Under the pieces are notes generated by a model. That model did no database searches. It was not told the DNA's origin and saw only the letters and a program-made list of their open reading frames with translations. Of a stretch of DNA of 64,000 nt, positions 10,031 through 20,898 are shown piece by piece. The stretch is from positions 248,001-312,000 of the forward strand of contig NZ_JAIUHR010000004.1 in the NCBI RefSeq assembly GCF_020165195.1, read 5' to 3'. The stretch comes from Mesorhizobium sp. CA14 (GTDB taxonomy: Bacteria; Pseudomonadota; Alphaproteobacteria; Rhizobiales; Rhizobiaceae). Numbering within the stretch: the first letter of the stretch is position 1; each line of letters starts with the position of its first letter. The position numbers and the translations under genes were made by a program.

Positions 10031-10482
10031 GCGGGCTTTACACCGTAAATCACGTTTGCCCGTTTCTCGAAGGCTTCCGAGAACATGCGGAAGGCACGGT
10101 CGAACATCGTGCCCATCACGGCGCCGAGTATCCGGCTCTTGAATTCGTAGTCGATGAAGAAATGCACCTCGCAGCCTCTCGCCGCGGGGTCGAAGCGCCA
10201 GATGTTGCTGAGATATTTGAACGGGCCGTCTATGTATTTGACGTCGATCGCTTTCTCGTCAGGCTTCAGCAGCACCTGGGTCGTGAAGGTCTCGCGGATC
10301 GCCTTGTAGCCGATGCTCATGTCGGCAACCAGGATGGTGCGGCCGTCACGCTCCTTGCGCGAGCGCACGGTGAGCGATTCGCAGAGCGGCAGGAATTGCG
10401 GGTAAGCCTCAATGTCCGCCACCAGCGCGAACATCTCGTCGGGGGTATGCGCGACGTGGCGTGTCGCCTCGAATTTCGGCAT
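10027..10482 (-). CDS. RatA/COQ10-type START-domain protein
   Basis: A 151-residue polyketide-cyclase/START-like protein, opening MPKFEATRHVAHTPDEMFALV. The family includes E. coli RatA and the mitochondrial ubiquinone-binding protein COQ10. In an organism without the RatB partner nearby, a role in quinone handling is more likely than a toxin role, but this is inference. It follows lipA with only a 6-base gap and is probably cotranscribed with it. It converges on pncC with a 4-base overlap. Confidence 0.88.
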   Translation of the reverse strand: MPKFEATRHVAHTPDEMFALVADIEAYPQFLPLCESLTVRSRKERDGRTILVADMSIGYKAIRETFTTQVLLKPDEKAIDVKYIDGPFKYLSNIWRFDPAARGCEVHFFIDYEFKSRILGAVMGTMFDRAFRMFSEAFEKRANVIYGVKPA

Positions 10483-10488
10483 TGAAGG

Positions 10489-11454
10489 TCAGCTGGCCTT
10501 CGCGAGCTGCGCCTCGCGCGCCGCGCGCAGCCTGGCGAAATCCTCGCCGGCATGGTGCGAGGAGCGCGTCAGCGGGCTCGACGCCATGAGGAGAAAACCC
10601 TTCGTCTTGCCGATCGTCTCATAGGACTTGAACTCGTCCGGCGGGATAAAGCGGATCACCGGATGGTGCTTCTTGGAAGGCTGCAGATACTGGCCGATGG
10701 TCATGAAGTCGACATTGGCCGAACGCAGATCGTCCATCAACTGCAGCACCTCGTTCCGCTCCTCGCCGAGGCCGACCATGATGCCGGATTTGGTGAAGAT
10801 CGACGGGTCGAGTTCCTTGACCCGCTGCAAAAGCCGGATCGAGTGGAAATAACGCGCGCCGGGGCGAACCGTCAGGTAATTCGACGGCACGGTTTCAAGA
10901 TTGTGGTTGAAGACGTCGGGCTTGGCCGCGACGACGATTTCCAGCGCGCCGTCCTTGCGCAGGAAGTCGGGCGTCAGGATCTCGATCGTCGTCGAAGGCG
11001 TTGCCTTGCGGATGGCGCGGATGACATCGGCGAAATGCTGCGCGCCGCCGTCGGCCAGATCGTCACGGTCGACGGAGGTGATGACGACGTGGCTCAATCC
11101 CATCTGCTTTACGGCATGCGCCACGCGCGCCGGCTCATCCGGATCGAGCGCGGTCGGGATGCCGGTCGCGACATTGCAGAAGGCGCAGGCGCGCGTGCAG
11201 ATCTCGCCCATGATCATGAAGGTGGCGTGCTTCTTGTCCCAGCACTCGCCGATATTCGGGCAGCCGGCTTCCTCGCACACCGTTACCAGCTTGTGCGACT
11301 TCACGATCTCGCGCGTTTCGGCATAGCCCTTCGAAACCGGCGCTTTGACCCGGATCCAGTCGGGCTTGCGCAGCACCTCCTGGTCGGGCCTGTGCGCCTT
11401 CTCGGGATGCCGCGGGCGCGGCCGGTTGGCGATCGTGTCTACGACTGTGACCAT
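10489..11454 (-). CDS. lipA: Lipoyl synthase
   Basis: Radical SAM enzyme that inserts two sulfurs into protein-bound octanoyl groups to make lipoyl cofactors. 321 residues. Both iron-sulfur clusters are visible: the auxiliary cluster motif C-X4-C-X5-C ([12 protein letters not shown]) and the radical SAM motif C-X3-C-X2-C (CTRACAFC). It lies downstream of lpdA and pdhABC, whose E1-beta and E2 lipoyl domains are its substrates. A 128-base gap with a terminator-like hairpin separates it from the glsB-like gene, so it may have its own promoter. Confidence 0.97.
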   Translation of the reverse strand: MVTVVDTIANRPRPRHPEKAHRPDQEVLRKPDWIRVKAPVSKGYAETREIVKSHKLVTVCEEAGCPNIGECWDKKHATFMIMGEICTRACAFCNVATGIPTALDPDEPARVAHAVKQMGLSHVVITSVDRDDLADGGAQHFADVIRAIRKATPSTTIEILTPDFLRKDGALEIVVAAKPDVFNHNLETVPSNYLTVRPGARYFHSIRLLQRVKELDPSIFTKSGIMVGLGEERNEVLQLMDDLRSANVDFMTIGQYLQPSKKHHPVIRFIPPDEFKSYETIGKTKGFLLMASSPLTRSSHHAGEDFARLRAAREAQLAKAS

Positions 11455-11520
11455 CTCAAACCCTTCGCGGCCGCGATTTCGCCAGCCGCCTGTCTTTCGT
11501 CATCTAGGACTTTTCGGGAC

Positions 11521-11557
11521 AAAGAAAAAGGCCGCGGCAGCGCATGCCGCCACGGCC
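11521..11557 (-). terminator. Rho-independent terminator after glsB-like gene
   Basis: Imperfect GC-rich stem from 11530 to 11557 (GGCCGCGGCA against TGCCGCCACGGCC). On the minus strand it is followed by a T-rich tail (complement of 11521-11529). It would end transcription coming from the 85-residue membrane protein gene. Confidence 0.65.
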
Positions 11558-11582
11558 ATTTTCGCATAACGGTGGCTTTGGG

Positions 11583-11840
11583 TCAGCGACGCACGAGCCG
11601 TCCGACGAAGATCAGCAGGCAGGCGCCGATGAAGCCGGTAATCAGATAGGCGACCCAGCCGACGCCGAAGGACTGGATGTTGAGAGCCTGCAGGATCGCG
11701 TTCAGCACTATCGCACCGACGATCCCCATGATGATGTTCATGAAGATACCGGTGTTGCTCTTCATGACCATCTCGGCCAGCCAGCCCGCTAGGCCGCCGA
11801 CGATGATGGCTGCGATCCAGCCGACGCCATTCATATGCAT
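11583..11840 (-). CDS. GlsB/YeaQ/YmgE family stress membrane protein
   Basis: Small hydrophobic protein of 85 residues with three predicted membrane segments (about 6-25, 33-55 and 60-80). The glycine patterns GWIAAIIVGGLAGWLAE and GIVGAIVLN are typical of the transglycosylase-associated (YeaQ/GlsB) family, often induced by general stress. The biochemical function is unknown. It sits between lpdA and lipA on the same strand but behind a 156-base gap containing 18-bp repeats and ahead of a terminator, so it may be its own unit. Confidence 0.85.
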   Translation of the reverse strand: MHMNGVGWIAAIIVGGLAGWLAEMVMKSNTGIFMNIIMGIVGAIVLNAILQALNIQSFGVGWVAYLITGFIGACLLIFVGRLVRR

Positions 11841-11942
11841 GTGCCAATTCCTCCTCGATCAGGTGAAAATGAATCCGGATACGAACCGCCTTGCCGTCAG
11901 CTTTCTCCGGCTGCCGCGTGTGAGTCTCGCCCGACCAATTTA

Positions 11943-11993
11943 GCACGGATTGGCCATCGATCACCGATTGGTGACTTATCACCGATTGGTGAC
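11943..11993. repeat. Tandem 18-bp repeats downstream of lpdA
   Basis: Two exact copies of TCACCGATTGGTGAC start at 11961 and 11979, 18 bases apart, with a degenerate third copy before them (GCACGGATTGGCCATCGA, 11943-11960). Each exact copy is itself dyadic (TCACC...GGTGA). The last copy ends four bases before the lpdA stop codon. It lacks a T tract, so it is not a standard terminator. Confidence 0.7.
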
Positions 11994-11996
11994 CTG

Positions 11997-13445
11997 TCAT
12001 GCGTTCAAAACGCGGCCATAGGCGTCGAGCACGCTCTCCTTCATCATCTCCGACAGTGTCGGATGCGGGAAGATCGTATGCATCAGCTCTTCCTCAGTCG
12101 TCTCCAGGTTCATAGCCACCACAAAACCCTGGATGAGTTCCGTCACCTCGGCGCCGACCATATGCGCGCCGAGCAGTTGCCCGGTCTTCTTGTCGAAGAT
12201 GGTTTTGACGAAGCCCTGGTCCTCGCCGAGCGCGATGGCCTTGCCGTTGGCGCTGAACGGGAAGCGGCCGACGCGGATATCCTTGCCTTCCGCCTTGGCC
12301 TTCGCTTCTGTCAGGCCGACGGACGCGACCTGCGGGCTGCAATAAGTGCAGCCCGGGATCTTCAGCTTGTCGATGGGGTGCACGCCTGGGAAATTGGCGA
12401 TTTTCTCGACACAGACCACACCTTCGTGCTCGGCCTTGTGGGCGAGCATAGGCGGGCCGGCCACGTCGCCGATCGCGTAGATGCCGGGCACATTGGTCTT
12501 GCCGTAGCCGTCGACGACCACGCAGCCGCGGTCCGTCTTCACGCCAAGCGCTTCCAGGCCGAGATTCTCGATGTTGCCCTGCACGCCGACGGCCGAGATC
12601 ATGCGGTCGGCGGTGATCTTCTCGACCTTGCCGTCCTTCATCTCGACATGCGCGGTGACCGAATTGGCGCCCTTTTCAACCTTGGTCACCTTGGCCTCGA
12701 GGAGGATCTTCATGCCCTGCTTCTCGAACTGTTTTTGCGCGAATTTCGAGACCTCGGCGTCCTCGACCGGCATCACCGCCGGCAGCAGCTCGACCACCGT
12801 CACGTCGGCGCCCATGGTGCGGTAGAAAGAGGCGAATTCGATGCCGATGGCGCCCGAGCCCATCACCAGCAGCGACTTCGGCATTTCCTTCGGCACCATC
12901 GCCTCGAAATAAGTCCAGATCAGCTTGCCGTCCGGCTCGATGCCGGGCAGCGCGCGCGGCCTGGCACCGGTCGCCAGGATGATGTGCTTGGCCGTGTAGG
13001 TGCCCTCGCCCTTGACGCCCTTCGGCACCGGCGGCTGCGGTTCCATCGCCTTCTTCGCGGTTTTCGAGACGACGAGCTCACCCGGCTTCGAAAGCTTTGC
13101 CTCGCCCCAGATGATATCGACCTTGTTCTTCTTCATCAGGAAGCCGACGCCGGTGTTGAGCCGTAGCGACACTTTTCGCGAGCGGTCGACCACGGCGGCG
13201 GTGTCGGGGATGATTTTACCGCTTTCAAGCTTCAGCCCGTAATCCTTCAAATGATCCGAATAATGCATGATCTCGGCCGAACGCAGCAGCGCCTTGGTGG
13301 GGATGCAGCCCCAGTTGAGGCAGATGCCGCCCAGATGCTCGCGCTCGACGATTGCCGTCTTGAAGCCGAGCTGGGCGGAACGCACCGCCGTGACATAGCC
13401 GCCCGGGCCCGAGCCGATGATGATGACGTCGTAGGATTCAGCCAC
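11997..13445 (-). CDS. lpdA: Dihydrolipoamide dehydrogenase (E3)
   Basis: FAD disulfide oxidoreductase that reoxidises dihydrolipoyl groups of the pyruvate dehydrogenase complex and makes NADH. 482 residues. It has the N-terminal FAD loop GSGPGGYV, the redox-active pair C42 and C47 in GICLNWGCIPT, the NAD-binding GSGAIGIEFA near the middle, and the C-terminal HPTLSE histidine/glutamate region at the dimer interface. Position after pdhC and the GDSL gene supports assignment to PDH rather than to 2-oxoglutarate dehydrogenase. Confidence 0.95.
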   Translation of the reverse strand: MAESYDVIIIGSGPGGYVTAVRSAQLGFKTAIVEREHLGGICLNWGCIPTKALLRSAEIMHYSDHLKDYGLKLESGKIIPDTAAVVDRSRKVSLRLNTGVGFLMKKNKVDIIWGEAKLSKPGELVVSKTAKKAMEPQPPVPKGVKGEGTYTAKHIILATGARPRALPGIEPDGKLIWTYFEAMVPKEMPKSLLVMGSGAIGIEFASFYRTMGADVTVVELLPAVMPVEDAEVSKFAQKQFEKQGMKILLEAKVTKVEKGANSVTAHVEMKDGKVEKITADRMISAVGVQGNIENLGLEALGVKTDRGCVVVDGYGKTNVPGIYAIGDVAGPPMLAHKAEHEGVVCVEKIANFPGVHPIDKLKIPGCTYCSPQVASVGLTEAKAKAEGKDIRVGRFPFSANGKAIALGEDQGFVKTIFDKKTGQLLGAHMVGAEVTELIQGFVVAMNLETTEEELMHTIFPHPTLSEMMKESVLDAYGRVLNA

Positions 13446-13472
13446 GGGTTTTCTCCCTGATCTTTCTGAAGG

Positions 13473-14111
13473 TTAGAGTGAGAGCATGATGCGCACGAGC
13501 GGCGCCAGAGCCTGGCCGATCCTACGCGTGTTCTCGACATCGAGATGGACGCCGTCGAGCGGCGTGGTGGTGGCGACGGTGCCGGCGTCGAAGAAACCGC
13601 AGCCGGCCTCGTCTGCCAGCGCGGAATACTGCGGTGCCAGCCGCTTGGACGCGTCGTCACCGCCGGCGAACATCTCCTTGAATTCGGCATTGTCGGTGCG
13701 TGTCACGACAGGGGGCGCGACAATGAGGATCTGTGGCGCCGGCCAGTCGAACGGATAGTCATGGCCGCGCACGATGTTGATCAGCCGCTCCATGCCCTGC
13801 TTGGCGGCGACCGGATTGCCGTGGATCCAGGGCTTCATGTCGTTGGCGCCGAGCATAATGATGACGAGATCAAGCGGCGCATGACTGGTCAGGATCGTCG
13901 GCAGGACGCGGGCGCCATTGCGATCGGCACCAGCCAGATGGTCGTCGAATGCCGTGGTGCGGCCGTTGAGGCCTTCGGCGATGACCTCGACGCCGCCCCC
14001 GAGTTCGGCCCCGAGAACGCTCGGCCAGCGGTCCTCCAGCGCATGGCGGCCGAGGTTGGCGGCGTCGTAGCCCCAGGTCAGGGAGTCGCCGTAGCAGAGA
14101 ATTGTCTTCAT
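13473..14111 (-). CDS. SGNH/GDSL-family hydrolase
   Basis: A 212-residue esterase/lipase-like protein. Near the N-terminus CYGDSLTWG is the GDSL block I with the nucleophilic serine; GLNGRTT and MLGANDMK are blocks II and III; the C-terminal DGVHLD carries the catalytic Asp/His. No signal peptide, so it is likely cytoplasmic. The start at 14111 is preferred over a GTG 15 bases upstream because the purine-rich GTGGGG then lies at a usable distance and the ATG overlaps the stop of the upstream 40-codon ORF as ATGA. It lies inside the pdh operon, but its substrate is unknown. Confidence 0.88.
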   Translation of the reverse strand: MKTILCYGDSLTWGYDAANLGRHALEDRWPSVLGAELGGGVEVIAEGLNGRTTAFDDHLAGADRNGARVLPTILTSHAPLDLVIIMLGANDMKPWIHGNPVAAKQGMERLINIVRGHDYPFDWPAPQILIVAPPVVTRTDNAEFKEMFAGGDDASKRLAPQYSALADEAGCGFFDAGTVATTTPLDGVHLDVENTRRIGQALAPLVRIMLSL

Positions 14112-14230
14112 GCGGTTGCCCCACACTTGCCGAAACCCGGCTGCGAGCGCCTGCCGCGCCGTCGTGAGAAGAGCTCGCCGTCGGGATTGAAAATGATCAA
14201 GGCGAAAAGGCTGGTGAAGGATTTCCGCAC
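14108..14230 (-). CDS. Predicted 40-residue protein between pdhC and GDSL hydrolase
   Basis: GTG-initiated ORF of 40 codons, beginning VRKSFTSLFALIIFNPDG and ending GKCGATA. A purine-rich AAGGGAAAAGG lies just upstream, and the TGA stop overlaps the ATG of the GDSL gene as ATGA, the same coupling seen at many joins in this window. The centre is arginine-rich (SRRRGRRSQ). It fills the otherwise empty 120-base gap. I recognise no family. It could equally be a leader that only serves to bring ribosomes to the next gene. Confidence 0.45.
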   Translation of the reverse strand: MRKSFTSLFALIIFNPDGELFSRRRGRRSQPGFGKCGATA

Positions 14231-14244
14231 CGCCTTTTCCCTTC

Positions 14245-15612
14245 TTACACCAGCATGCCCATAGGGTTTTCGATCAAGCGCTTGAAGGCGCCGAGCAGCT
14301 CCGCGCCAAGCGCGCCGTCGACGGCACGGTGGTCGGTCGACAAGGTCACCGACATCACGGTGGCTATTCTGATCTCGCCGTTCTTCACCACTGCCCGCTC
14401 CTCGCCTGCGCCAACCGCCAGGATCGTCGCGTGCGGCGGGTTGATGACGGCGGCGAAGTCCTTGACGCCGAACATGCCGAGATTGGACACCGCCGTCGTG
14501 CCGCCCTGATATTCTTCCGGCTTCAGCTTGCGGCTGCGGGCGCGGCTTGCCAGGTCCTTCATCTCGTTGGAAATGACCGACAGCGTCTTTTCATCCGCAT
14601 GCCGGATGATCGGCGTGATCAGGCCGCCGGGGATCGAGACGGCAACGCCGACATCGGCGTGCTTGTGCTTGATCATGGCGTTCTCGGTCCAGGAGGCGTT
14701 GGCATCCGGCACCGCCATCAGCGCCATGGCCATGGCCTTGATCACCATGTCGTTGACCGAGAGCTTGTAGGCCGGAGCTTCGCCCTTCTCGGTCTTCCTC
14801 ATTGGTGCGGCGGCATTCAACTGCGTGCGCAACGCAAGCAGCGCATCGAGCTCGCAGTCCAGCGTCAAATAGAAATGCGGGATGGTGGATTTCGCCTCGA
14901 CCAGGCGGCGCGCGATGGTCTTGCGCATGTTGTCATGCGGCACGAGTTCGTAGGAGCCCTCGGCGAACAACTTCAGCACCTGGTCGTCCGACATCGGCTT
15001 GGGTGCAGGCGCCGGAGCGGATGGGGCGCCGGCGGGCGCCTTCGCAGCCGGAACGCCGCCTGAAGCGATCGCCGCCTCGACATCGACCTTCACCACGCGG
15101 CCATGCGGGCCGGAACCGGTCAGCGCCTTCACGTCGACGCCGGCATCCTTGGCGATGCGGCGGGCCAGCGGCGATGCGAAGACGCGATCGCCGGCGGCGT
15201 GGCCGTTGGCGACGGGAGCGGACTCAACCTTCGCCGGTGCAGGCGTCGCAGCGGCTGCCGCCGGTTTGGCTGCTTCCTTGGGCGCTTCGGGCTTCGGGGC
15301 GTCGGCTTTCGGCGCTTCGGCCTTGGGCGCGGCGGCGCCGCCGCTCTTGGCGGCGGCCGCGGCATCCTCGCCTTCACCAGCCAGGATGGCGATCAGCGCG
15401 TTGACCTTGACGCCCTCGGTGCCAGCCGGAACCACAAGCTTGGCGACCGTGCCTTCATCGACGGCCTCGACTTCCATCGTCGCCTTGTCGGTCTCGATCT
15501 CGGCGATCACGTCACCCGGCGAAACCTTATCGCCTTCCTTGACCAGCCATTTTGACAGATTGCCCTCTTCCATGGTCGGAGAGAGCGCCGGCATGGTGAT
15601 GTTGATTGGCAT
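14245..15612 (-). CDS. pdhC: Pyruvate dehydrogenase E2, dihydrolipoyl acetyltransferase
   Basis: Core enzyme of the PDH complex, transferring acetyl from lipoyl to CoA. 455 residues. The N-terminal lipoyl domain (1-75) has the lipoylated K43 in ETDKATMEV. An Ala/Pro/Lys-rich linker (about 85-135) follows, then a peripheral-subunit-binding domain (FASPLARRIAKDAG), a second linker, and the catalytic domain ending with STDHRAVDGA, the His/Asp active site. Same strand and tight spacing with pdhB. Confidence 0.96.
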   Translation of the reverse strand: MPINITMPALSPTMEEGNLSKWLVKEGDKVSPGDVIAEIETDKATMEVEAVDEGTVAKLVVPAGTEGVKVNALIAILAGEGEDAAAAAKSGGAAAPKAEAPKADAPKPEAPKEAAKPAAAAATPAPAKVESAPVANGHAAGDRVFASPLARRIAKDAGVDVKALTGSGPHGRVVKVDVEAAIASGGVPAAKAPAGAPSAPAPAPKPMSDDQVLKLFAEGSYELVPHDNMRKTIARRLVEAKSTIPHFYLTLDCELDALLALRTQLNAAAPMRKTEKGEAPAYKLSVNDMVIKAMAMALMAVPDANASWTENAMIKHKHADVGVAVSIPGGLITPIIRHADEKTLSVISNEMKDLASRARSRKLKPEEYQGGTTAVSNLGMFGVKDFAAVINPPHATILAVGAGEERAVVKNGEIRIATVMSVTLSTDHRAVDGALGAELLGAFKRLIENPMGMLV

Positions 15613-15630
15613 GATGTCCTCCCGACCGGC

Positions 15631-17025
<1,395 letters not shown>

Positions 17026-17040
17026 GTCCTTGCCCTCTCC

Positions 17041-18078
17041 TTAGAGTACGATGTCGGTCCAGAGCTCGGACGGATCCGGCTCGGCGTCGTTCTGGGCGAA
17101 TTCGGCGGCGTCGGCGACGATGTCACGGACTTCCTTGTCGATGGCCTTGAGCTCGTCCTCGCTTGCCCACTTCTTGTCGAGCAGCCGCACCCGGACCTGC
17201 TCGATCGGGTCGTGCTCGGAGCGCATCTTCTGCACTTCCTCCTTGGAGCGGTATTTCGCCGGGTCGGACATCGAATGGCCGCGATAGCGGTAGGTCTGCA
17301 TCTCGAGGATCAGCGGGCCATTGCCGGCGCGGCACCATTCGGCAGCGAGGTCGCCCGCGGCCTTCACGGCGCGCACGTCCATGCCATCGACCTGGATGCC
17401 GGGGATCTTGAAGGAGGCGCCGCGGTTGGAGAAGTCGGTCTCGGCCGACGAGCGCGACACGGACGTGCCCATGGCGTAGCGGTTGTTCTCGATGATGTAG
17501 ATCACCGGCAGCTTCCACAGCGAGGCCATGTTGAAGCTTTCATAGACCTGCCCCTGGTTGGCAGCGCCATCGCCGAAATAGGTCAGCGATACGTTCTTGT
17601 TGTCGCGGTAGCGGTTGGCGAAGGCGAGACCGGTGCCGAGCGACACCTGCGCGCCGACAATGCCGTGGCCACCATAGAAATGCTTCTCCTTGGAGAACAT
17701 GTGCATGGAGCCGCCCTTGCCCTTCGACAGGCCGCCGCGGCGGCCGGTGAGCTCAGCCATGACGCCGCGCGGCGACAGTTCCATCGCCAGCATATGGCCG
17801 TGGTCGCGATAGGCGGTGATCATCTGGTCGCCTTCGACCAGCGCCATCTTCATGCCAGTGACGACGGCCTCCTGGCCGATATAGAGATGGCAGAAGCCGC
17901 CGATGAAGCCCATGCCGTAGAGCTGGCCGGCCTTCTCCTCGAAGCGGCGGATCAAGAGCATGTGCCGGTAGGCGGAAAGCTCTTCTTCCTTGGTGAAATC
18001 AGCGGGCTTGGGTGCTGACAGATTGGGCTGTTTGTCGGATCTGGATTTGGCGGGCGCTTTTTTGGCGGCGGTGGCCAT
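17041..18078 (-). CDS. pdhA: Pyruvate dehydrogenase E1 alpha
   Basis: Thiamine-diphosphate-dependent alpha subunit that decarboxylates pyruvate and acetylates lipoyl domains. 345 residues. The TPP motif runs from YFGDGAANQG to ENN about 30 residues later. GGHGIVGAQ and YRYRGHSMSDP, the phosphorylation-loop region in eukaryotic enzymes, are also present. The N-terminus is Lys/Ala-rich (KKAPAKSRSDK). First gene of pdhA-pdhB-pdhC-(small ORF)-GDSL-lpdA. Confidence 0.96.
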   Translation of the reverse strand: MATAAKKAPAKSRSDKQPNLSAPKPADFTKEEELSAYRHMLLIRRFEEKAGQLYGMGFIGGFCHLYIGQEAVVTGMKMALVEGDQMITAYRDHGHMLAMELSPRGVMAELTGRRGGLSKGKGGSMHMFSKEKHFYGGHGIVGAQVSLGTGLAFANRYRDNKNVSLTYFGDGAANQGQVYESFNMASLWKLPVIYIIENNRYAMGTSVSRSSAETDFSNRGASFKIPGIQVDGMDVRAVKAAGDLAAEWCRAGNGPLILEMQTYRYRGHSMSDPAKYRSKEEVQKMRSEHDPIEQVRVRLLDKKWASEDELKAIDKEVRDIVADAAEFAQNDAEPDPSELWTDIVL

Positions 18079-18253
18079 GCGTCACTCCCTGTTGGCGTCT
18101 CTTTGCGGACATTCAGGGAGATCGATCGCCTCCCCACCGATTTGCGCGAGGCTAACATGCAAGGATGCATTGCGCCATGCTGAAAAATGCATGGCTGGCA
18201 TGCATCTAAGCGATTATAATCATTGCAAATAAGGGCGATTAACCGTAATTCGG
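18079..18253 (-). promoter_or_regulatory. pdhA upstream region with clustered ATGCAT words
   Basis: This 175-base gap upstream of pdhA contains a TATAAT word on the minus strand (about 18213-18218) and several overlapping ATGCA/TGCAT elements between 18155 and 18208 (CATGCAAGGATGCATTGC; AAATGCATGG; GGCATGCATC). The density of dyad-like ATGCAT/GCATGC words suggests a regulator binding site, but I cannot name the regulator. The right edge holds TAACCG-TAATT-CGGTTA (18240-18256), which includes the ftsB-like stop codon. Confidence 0.4.
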
Positions 18254-18577
18254 TTATTTCGTTGGGGCGGGCAGCATGATGGTAATTTCGTCGGGCTGGG
18301 ACAGATTGAGCGCCTTTCGGGCCTGCTCGTCAAGCATGTCCTTCTCCAGCGTGCCCTCATGCATCAGCTGGACACGGCGCTCGAAGTCGATCCGGCGCGC
18401 CTTCACGGCATCAAGCTGGGCCTGCAGTTCAACCGCCCGGGCCTCGAGCCGATATTTGGAGTAGATGCCGAACTCGCCGTGATAGGCATGGAAGCCGAAA
18501 TAGGCCAGGAAGAGCACGCAAAGCGAAGGGATGATTAGCCTGCCGGTGTTTCTCTGCTTGTGCTGACGTGTCCACAT
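18254..18577 (-). CDS. FtsB/DivIC-family septum formation initiator
   Basis: A 107-residue bitopic membrane protein. A short basic N-terminus (MWTRQHKQRNTGR) is followed by one membrane helix (about 14-32) and then a coiled coil with heptad-like charged residues (ARAVELQAQLDAVKARRIDF), ending in a short DEQARKALNLS region typical of FtsB. FtsB-type proteins bridge FtsL and FtsQ at the divisome. The location next to eno is conserved for ftsB in many proteobacteria, which supports the call. Confidence 0.88.
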   Translation of the reverse strand: MWTRQHKQRNTGRLIIPSLCVLFLAYFGFHAYHGEFGIYSKYRLEARAVELQAQLDAVKARRIDFERRVQLMHEGTLEKDMLDEQARKALNLSQPDEITIMLPAPTK

Positions 18578-18683
18578 GACCCGAACCCTCGCGGCCGCGA
18601 ACGCAAGCGGCCATGAGTCGTATTTCGCCCGATTGTGCTTAATGGACGGTTACGGACGACCTGTTGCAGGACCGCCGGAAATG

Positions 18684-18711
18684 AAAAAGGGCGGGAATGC
18701 CCCGCCCTTTT
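18684..18711 (-). terminator. Rho-independent terminator downstream of eno
   Basis: Strong hairpin AAGGGCGGG-AATG-CCCCGCCCTT. A runs to its left become a T tract on the minus strand and Ts follow on the right, so it can work both ways. It lies 23 bases after the eno stop and separates eno from the ftsB-like gene. Confidence 0.85.
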
Positions 18712-18733
18712 CAGACTGCTCGAACAGGCCGGA

Positions 18734-20050
<1,317 letters not shown>

Positions 20051-20185
20051 TTAGCCAAAGCGGCGCAAAAGGCAATCGGCGCTGCCGCAATTATTGCCGC
20101 GGGCCGGATTCACGAAGCGCAAATTTCTGTCATCATAAGTCATGCGCGTTGCGTGATTTTCTCATCTATGGTCGCGTTCGCGCGG

Positions 20186-20262
20186 GGCGAAACAGGAGGA
20201 GTTTCGCCATGTCCCAGTTGAGCGGTATCGTGAGTTTGTTCCTCATCGGGCGGCGTTCCTGA
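20186..20262 (+). CDS. Possible 17-codon ORF with ribosome site in a hairpin loop
   Basis: A perfect 8-bp stem, GGCGAAAC (20186-20193) and GTTTCGCC (20201-20208), displays AGGAGGA in its 7-base loop, immediately before ATG at 20209. The ORF reads MSQLSGIVSLFLIGRRS and stops at 20262. About 80 bases later comes a rho-independent terminator, so a short independent transcript is likely. It may be a small RNA, a leader or a microprotein mRNA. The feature start includes the hairpin. I recognise no family. Confidence 0.4.
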
Positions 20263-20344
20263 CGTCATGCGACGATCAGAAACCTCAGCAGAGCTCGGCA
20301 GAGCTGTCGACTCTCAACGCAGCGGAGTAGTTAAACGTCAAAGA

Positions 20345-20370
20345 CCCCCGGCTTTATGTCGGGGGCCTTT
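20345..20370 (+). terminator. Rho-independent terminator of the short plus-strand transcript
   Basis: Stem CCCCCG (20345-20350) and CGGGGG (20360-20365) with a 9-base loop, followed by CCTTT. It lies between the 17-codon ORF and the convergent PRC-barrel gene. No other plus-strand gene upstream needs it, since eno is on the minus strand. Confidence 0.65.
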
Positions 20371-20396
20371 CGATTTCCAGCTTGCCGATCGTGCGA

Positions 20397-20762
20397 TCAA
20401 TGCCAATAGGGCTTCACATGGTAATACTGGAATGAAGCATCGCGGGCGGCTTCGCCGTCGGCGCCGGTCAGCTCGTCGATCGAATAGGCGGGCGCAGCCT
20501 GGAGCTGCTCCTTGGTGAACGGCACGACGTAGCCGCCTCTGTCCTCGTCATAGTCGAGCGTCGCCCACGGAACGGCGTGATACTTCTCGCCCATGCCAAG
20601 GAAGCCGCCGAAACCGATCACGGCGAACATGATGCCGTTCGACATCTTGTCCAGCATCACGTCCTCGATGCTGCCGATGCTCTTGCCTTCGGTGTTGTAG
20701 ACAGACGTGCCGATGACGCGCGAGGCGGCAATGGCTTCGGTATGCCCGGACGGTGTGGTCAT
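20397..20762 (-). CDS. PRC-barrel domain protein
   Basis: A 121-residue protein with a PRC-barrel fold (about 12-85: ASRVIGTSVYNTEGKSIGSI, then DVMLDKMSNGIMFAVIGFGG). Such proteins are common in rhizobia and linked to stress or RNA metabolism, without an assigned reaction. No signal peptide. I chose the start at 20762 (MTTPSGHTEAI) because GAGGAG lies 7 bases upstream; an in-frame ATG 36 bases earlier has no such site. It is a single-gene unit. Confidence 0.88.
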   Translation of the reverse strand: MTTPSGHTEAIAASRVIGTSVYNTEGKSIGSIEDVMLDKMSNGIMFAVIGFGGFLGMGEKYHAVPWATLDYDEDRGGYVVPFTKEQLQAAPAYSIDELTGADGEAARDASFQYYHVKPYWH

Positions 20763-20898
20763 GATGGTGCTCCTCTCGTTGAATGCATGCACTGACAATG
20801 AGAGGAGCGCGCTAAGGTTCCCGACGACTTGCTCAGCCGTCGGTGAGGCAACGCCGGCTCACCATAACCTGATGCAAGTTCGAGATACGTCGCCGGAA

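Noticed and set aside
10027..10482. Toxin of a RatA/RatB toxin-antitoxin pair
   Set aside because: No RatB-like partner gene is adjacent and the neighbour is lipA; a COQ10-like quinone role is at least as likely.
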